In this document: piece after piece, positions 5,488 through 6,151 of the stretch | How the letters are laid out: each line of letters starts with the position of its first letter | Position numbering within the stretch: position 1 is the stretch's first letter | From: an uncultured Collinsella sp. | GTDB taxonomy: Bacteria; Actinomycetota; Coriobacteriia; Coriobacteriales; Coriobacteriaceae | Direction: 5' to 3' | Length of the DNA: 6,151 nt | NCBI GenBank assembly: GCA_900757705.1 | Contig: CAAEOW010000080.1 | Coordinates: forward strand, 1 to 6,151 | The notes under the pieces: model-generated | Told to the model about the DNA's origin: nothing | Database searches by the model: none | The model's input: only the letters and a program-made list of their open reading frames with translations | Program-made: the position numbers and the translations under genes

Positions 5488-5955
5488 ATGGACGACCAAA
5501 ACCAGAACAATATGTTTATGCCGACGCAGGGCGAAGATACTTCTACGCAGCCGCCACGGTTCCATCGCCCCCACATCTCGCAAGAGCCCATCAATGACCC
5601 AGAGCCCAAATATGTGACAAGAAACCGATATCAAACGCTCGAAGAAGCCCAAACGGGACGTAAACATATGGGCGTTGCCTCGGGAGACCCTGTATATCTG
5701 AAAGACGCCCCATTATCTAAAAACAGCGCAGCTAGTGATGAGCCGATGAAAGCATCCGCCGCTCATCAACAAAGAGGGCCTCGACCCAAGCAAACCTTGA
5801 CGCATTCGGCTCGCTATCTCGAAACGCCAAAACAGGGAAAATCAATCTTCGTTTCGTCAAGTAAAAGACGCAAGCAGCATCAACTGACAATTCTGCTTTT
5901 GATCATTGCGGCCATAGCAGTTGCCCTTGTTATACGATTTATTTTCTTTAAATAA
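5488..5955 (+). CDS. Unrecognised protein with one C-terminal membrane segment
   Basis: I do not recognise this 155-residue protein. The start ATG at 5488 is preceded by AAAGGG five bases upstream. Residues 1-125 are hydrophilic and probably disordered, rich in Gln, Asn, Pro and Ser (for example MDDQNQNNMFMPTQGEDTST), with no signal peptide. Then comes a basic cluster KRRK (126-129) and a hydrophobic stretch LTILLLIIAAIAVALVI (133-149) followed by RFIFFK at the end. By the positive-inside rule the long N-terminal part should face the cytosol, like a tail-anchored protein. No catalytic or metal-binding motif is visible. The gene appears less GC-rich than tilS or ftsH. It lies between the hsp20 promoter region and the end of an rRNA operon that is transcribed toward it. 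A regulatory, scaffold or cell-division adaptor role is possible but not supported by any motif. Confidence 0.8.
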   Translation: MDDQNQNNMFMPTQGEDTSTQPPRFHRPHISQEPINDPEPKYVTRNRYQTLEEAQTGRKHMGVASGDPVYLKDAPLSKNSAASDEPMKASAAHQQRGPRPKQTLTHSARYLETPKQGKSIFVSSSKRRKQHQLTILLLIIAAIAVALVIRFIFFK

Positions 5956-5958
5956 AGG

Positions 5959-6016
5959 CTCAATACCGAAAACAACAAGATCGTCTGGTGTAATTGAGTC
6001 ATTTACGCCCCGTAAA
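5959..6016. other. Spacer between the 5488 gene and the rRNA terminator, with two small inverted repeats
   Basis: CTCAAT (5959-5964) and ATTGAG (5993-5998) could pair across a 28-base loop, and TTTACG-CCC-CGTAAA (6002-6016) is a tight 6-bp inverted repeat. Neither is followed by a T tract, so they are not convincing terminators for the 5488 gene. The larger hairpin at 6019-6053 may stop its transcript instead. Confidence 0.3.
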
Positions 6017-6018
6017 CG

Positions 6019-6053
6019 CAAAAAAGGGGGAGGCCGCGAGCCCCCCCCCTTCT
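6019..6053 (-). terminator. Intrinsic terminator of the rRNA operon
   Basis: On the minus strand a G-rich arm (nine G at 6041-6049), then GGC-UCGCG-GCC as the stem top, pairs with UCCCCC and is followed by six U (6020-6025). It lies about 30 bases beyond the 5S gene, where an rRNA operon terminator is expected. On the plus strand the stem is followed by TTCTTC only, so it may also weakly end the 5488 transcript. The nine-base homopolymer is prone to sequencing or replication slippage. Confidence 0.82.
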
Positions 6054-6066
6054 TCAAGTCAAGCGT

Positions 6067-6081
6067 ACGGCTCGGTGCCGT
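6067..6081 (-). other. Small hairpin just after the 5S rRNA
   Basis: ACGGC (6067-6071) and GCCGT (6077-6081) form a 5-bp stem with a five-base loop, immediately downstream of the presumed mature 5S 3' end. It may belong to the precursor removed during 5S maturation. Confidence 0.35.
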
Positions 6082-6083
6082 CC

Positions 6084-6151
6084 ACCGGTCAGCGGCGCCC
6101 TGGCCTCCCACGGGCTGGCCCCGCAGTACTCTCGGCGCGATGGGGCTTAGC
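6084..6151 (-). rRNA. rrf: 5S ribosomal RNA, 3' portion (5' end beyond window)
   Basis: The reverse complement of the last 68 bases aligns by eye with the 3' part of bacterial 5S rRNA. It contains GCGCCGAGAGTACTGCGGGG, equivalent to GCGCCGATGGTAGTGTGGGG in Escherichia coli, then a CCAG loop, CCCGTGGGAGGCCAGGG (compare CCCATGCGAGAGTAGGG) and a final CGCTGACCGGT where the closing helix strand should be. The 3' end is set at 6084 by that alignment and could be off by a few bases. About 50 bases at the 5' end, and any 23S and 16S genes, lie to the right of the window. Being followed by a terminator, it is probably the last gene of its rRNA operon. Confidence 0.88.

Noticed and set aside
5857..6111. 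84-codon minus-strand frame across the rRNA terminator
   Set aside because: It spans the 5S 3' end, the terminator hairpin and the antisense of the membrane-protein gene; no domain is visible.

Overview
The window looks like chromosomal core DNA from a high-GC Gram-positive bacterium. Coriobacteriia, perhaps close to Collinsella, is my best guess. That guess rests on overall protein similarity as I remember it, the GC-rich codon use and the gene order tilS-hpt-ftsH; no search was possible. I see no transposase, phage gene, CRISPR array or tRNA.

Layout. (1) Positions 1-3840, minus strand: a housekeeping cluster transcribed tilS -> hpt -> ftsH. ftsH runs off the left edge, with 533 codons visible and the zinc-protease site included. 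hpt and ftsH are separated by one base; tilS and hpt are separated by 147 bases that hold a plausible internal promoter. (2) Positions 3841-3888: a 48-bp divergent gap in which -10-like boxes for both strands overlap. (3) Positions 3889-4698, plus strand: a stand-alone WalJ/YycJ-type metallo-beta-lactamase-fold hydrolase. (4) Positions 4715-4746: a perfect 14-bp hairpin that ends the two convergent genes. (5) Positions 4779-5210, minus strand: a small heat-shock protein (Hsp20, alpha-crystallin family). (6) Positions 5211-5487: an AT-rich divergent intergenic region dense in short direct and inverted repeats and short upstream reading frames. (7) Positions 5488-5955, plus strand: an unrecognised 155-residue protein with a single C-terminal membrane segment. 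(8) Positions 6019-6151, minus strand: the 3' part of a 5S rRNA gene and the rRNA-operon terminator.

How the genes fit together. TilS (tRNA-Ile2 lysidine formation), Hpt (purine salvage) and FtsH (membrane AAA protease) form a cluster known from many Gram-positive bacteria. FtsH and Hsp20 both serve protein quality control but lie in separate transcription units. The least ordinary part is 5211-5487: a hairpin that could mask the hsp20 ribosome-binding site, a ten-codon reading frame whose stop overlaps the ribosome-binding site of the membrane-protein gene, and two pairs of repeats spaced about 24 bases apart. All of these are candidates, not demonstrated elements.
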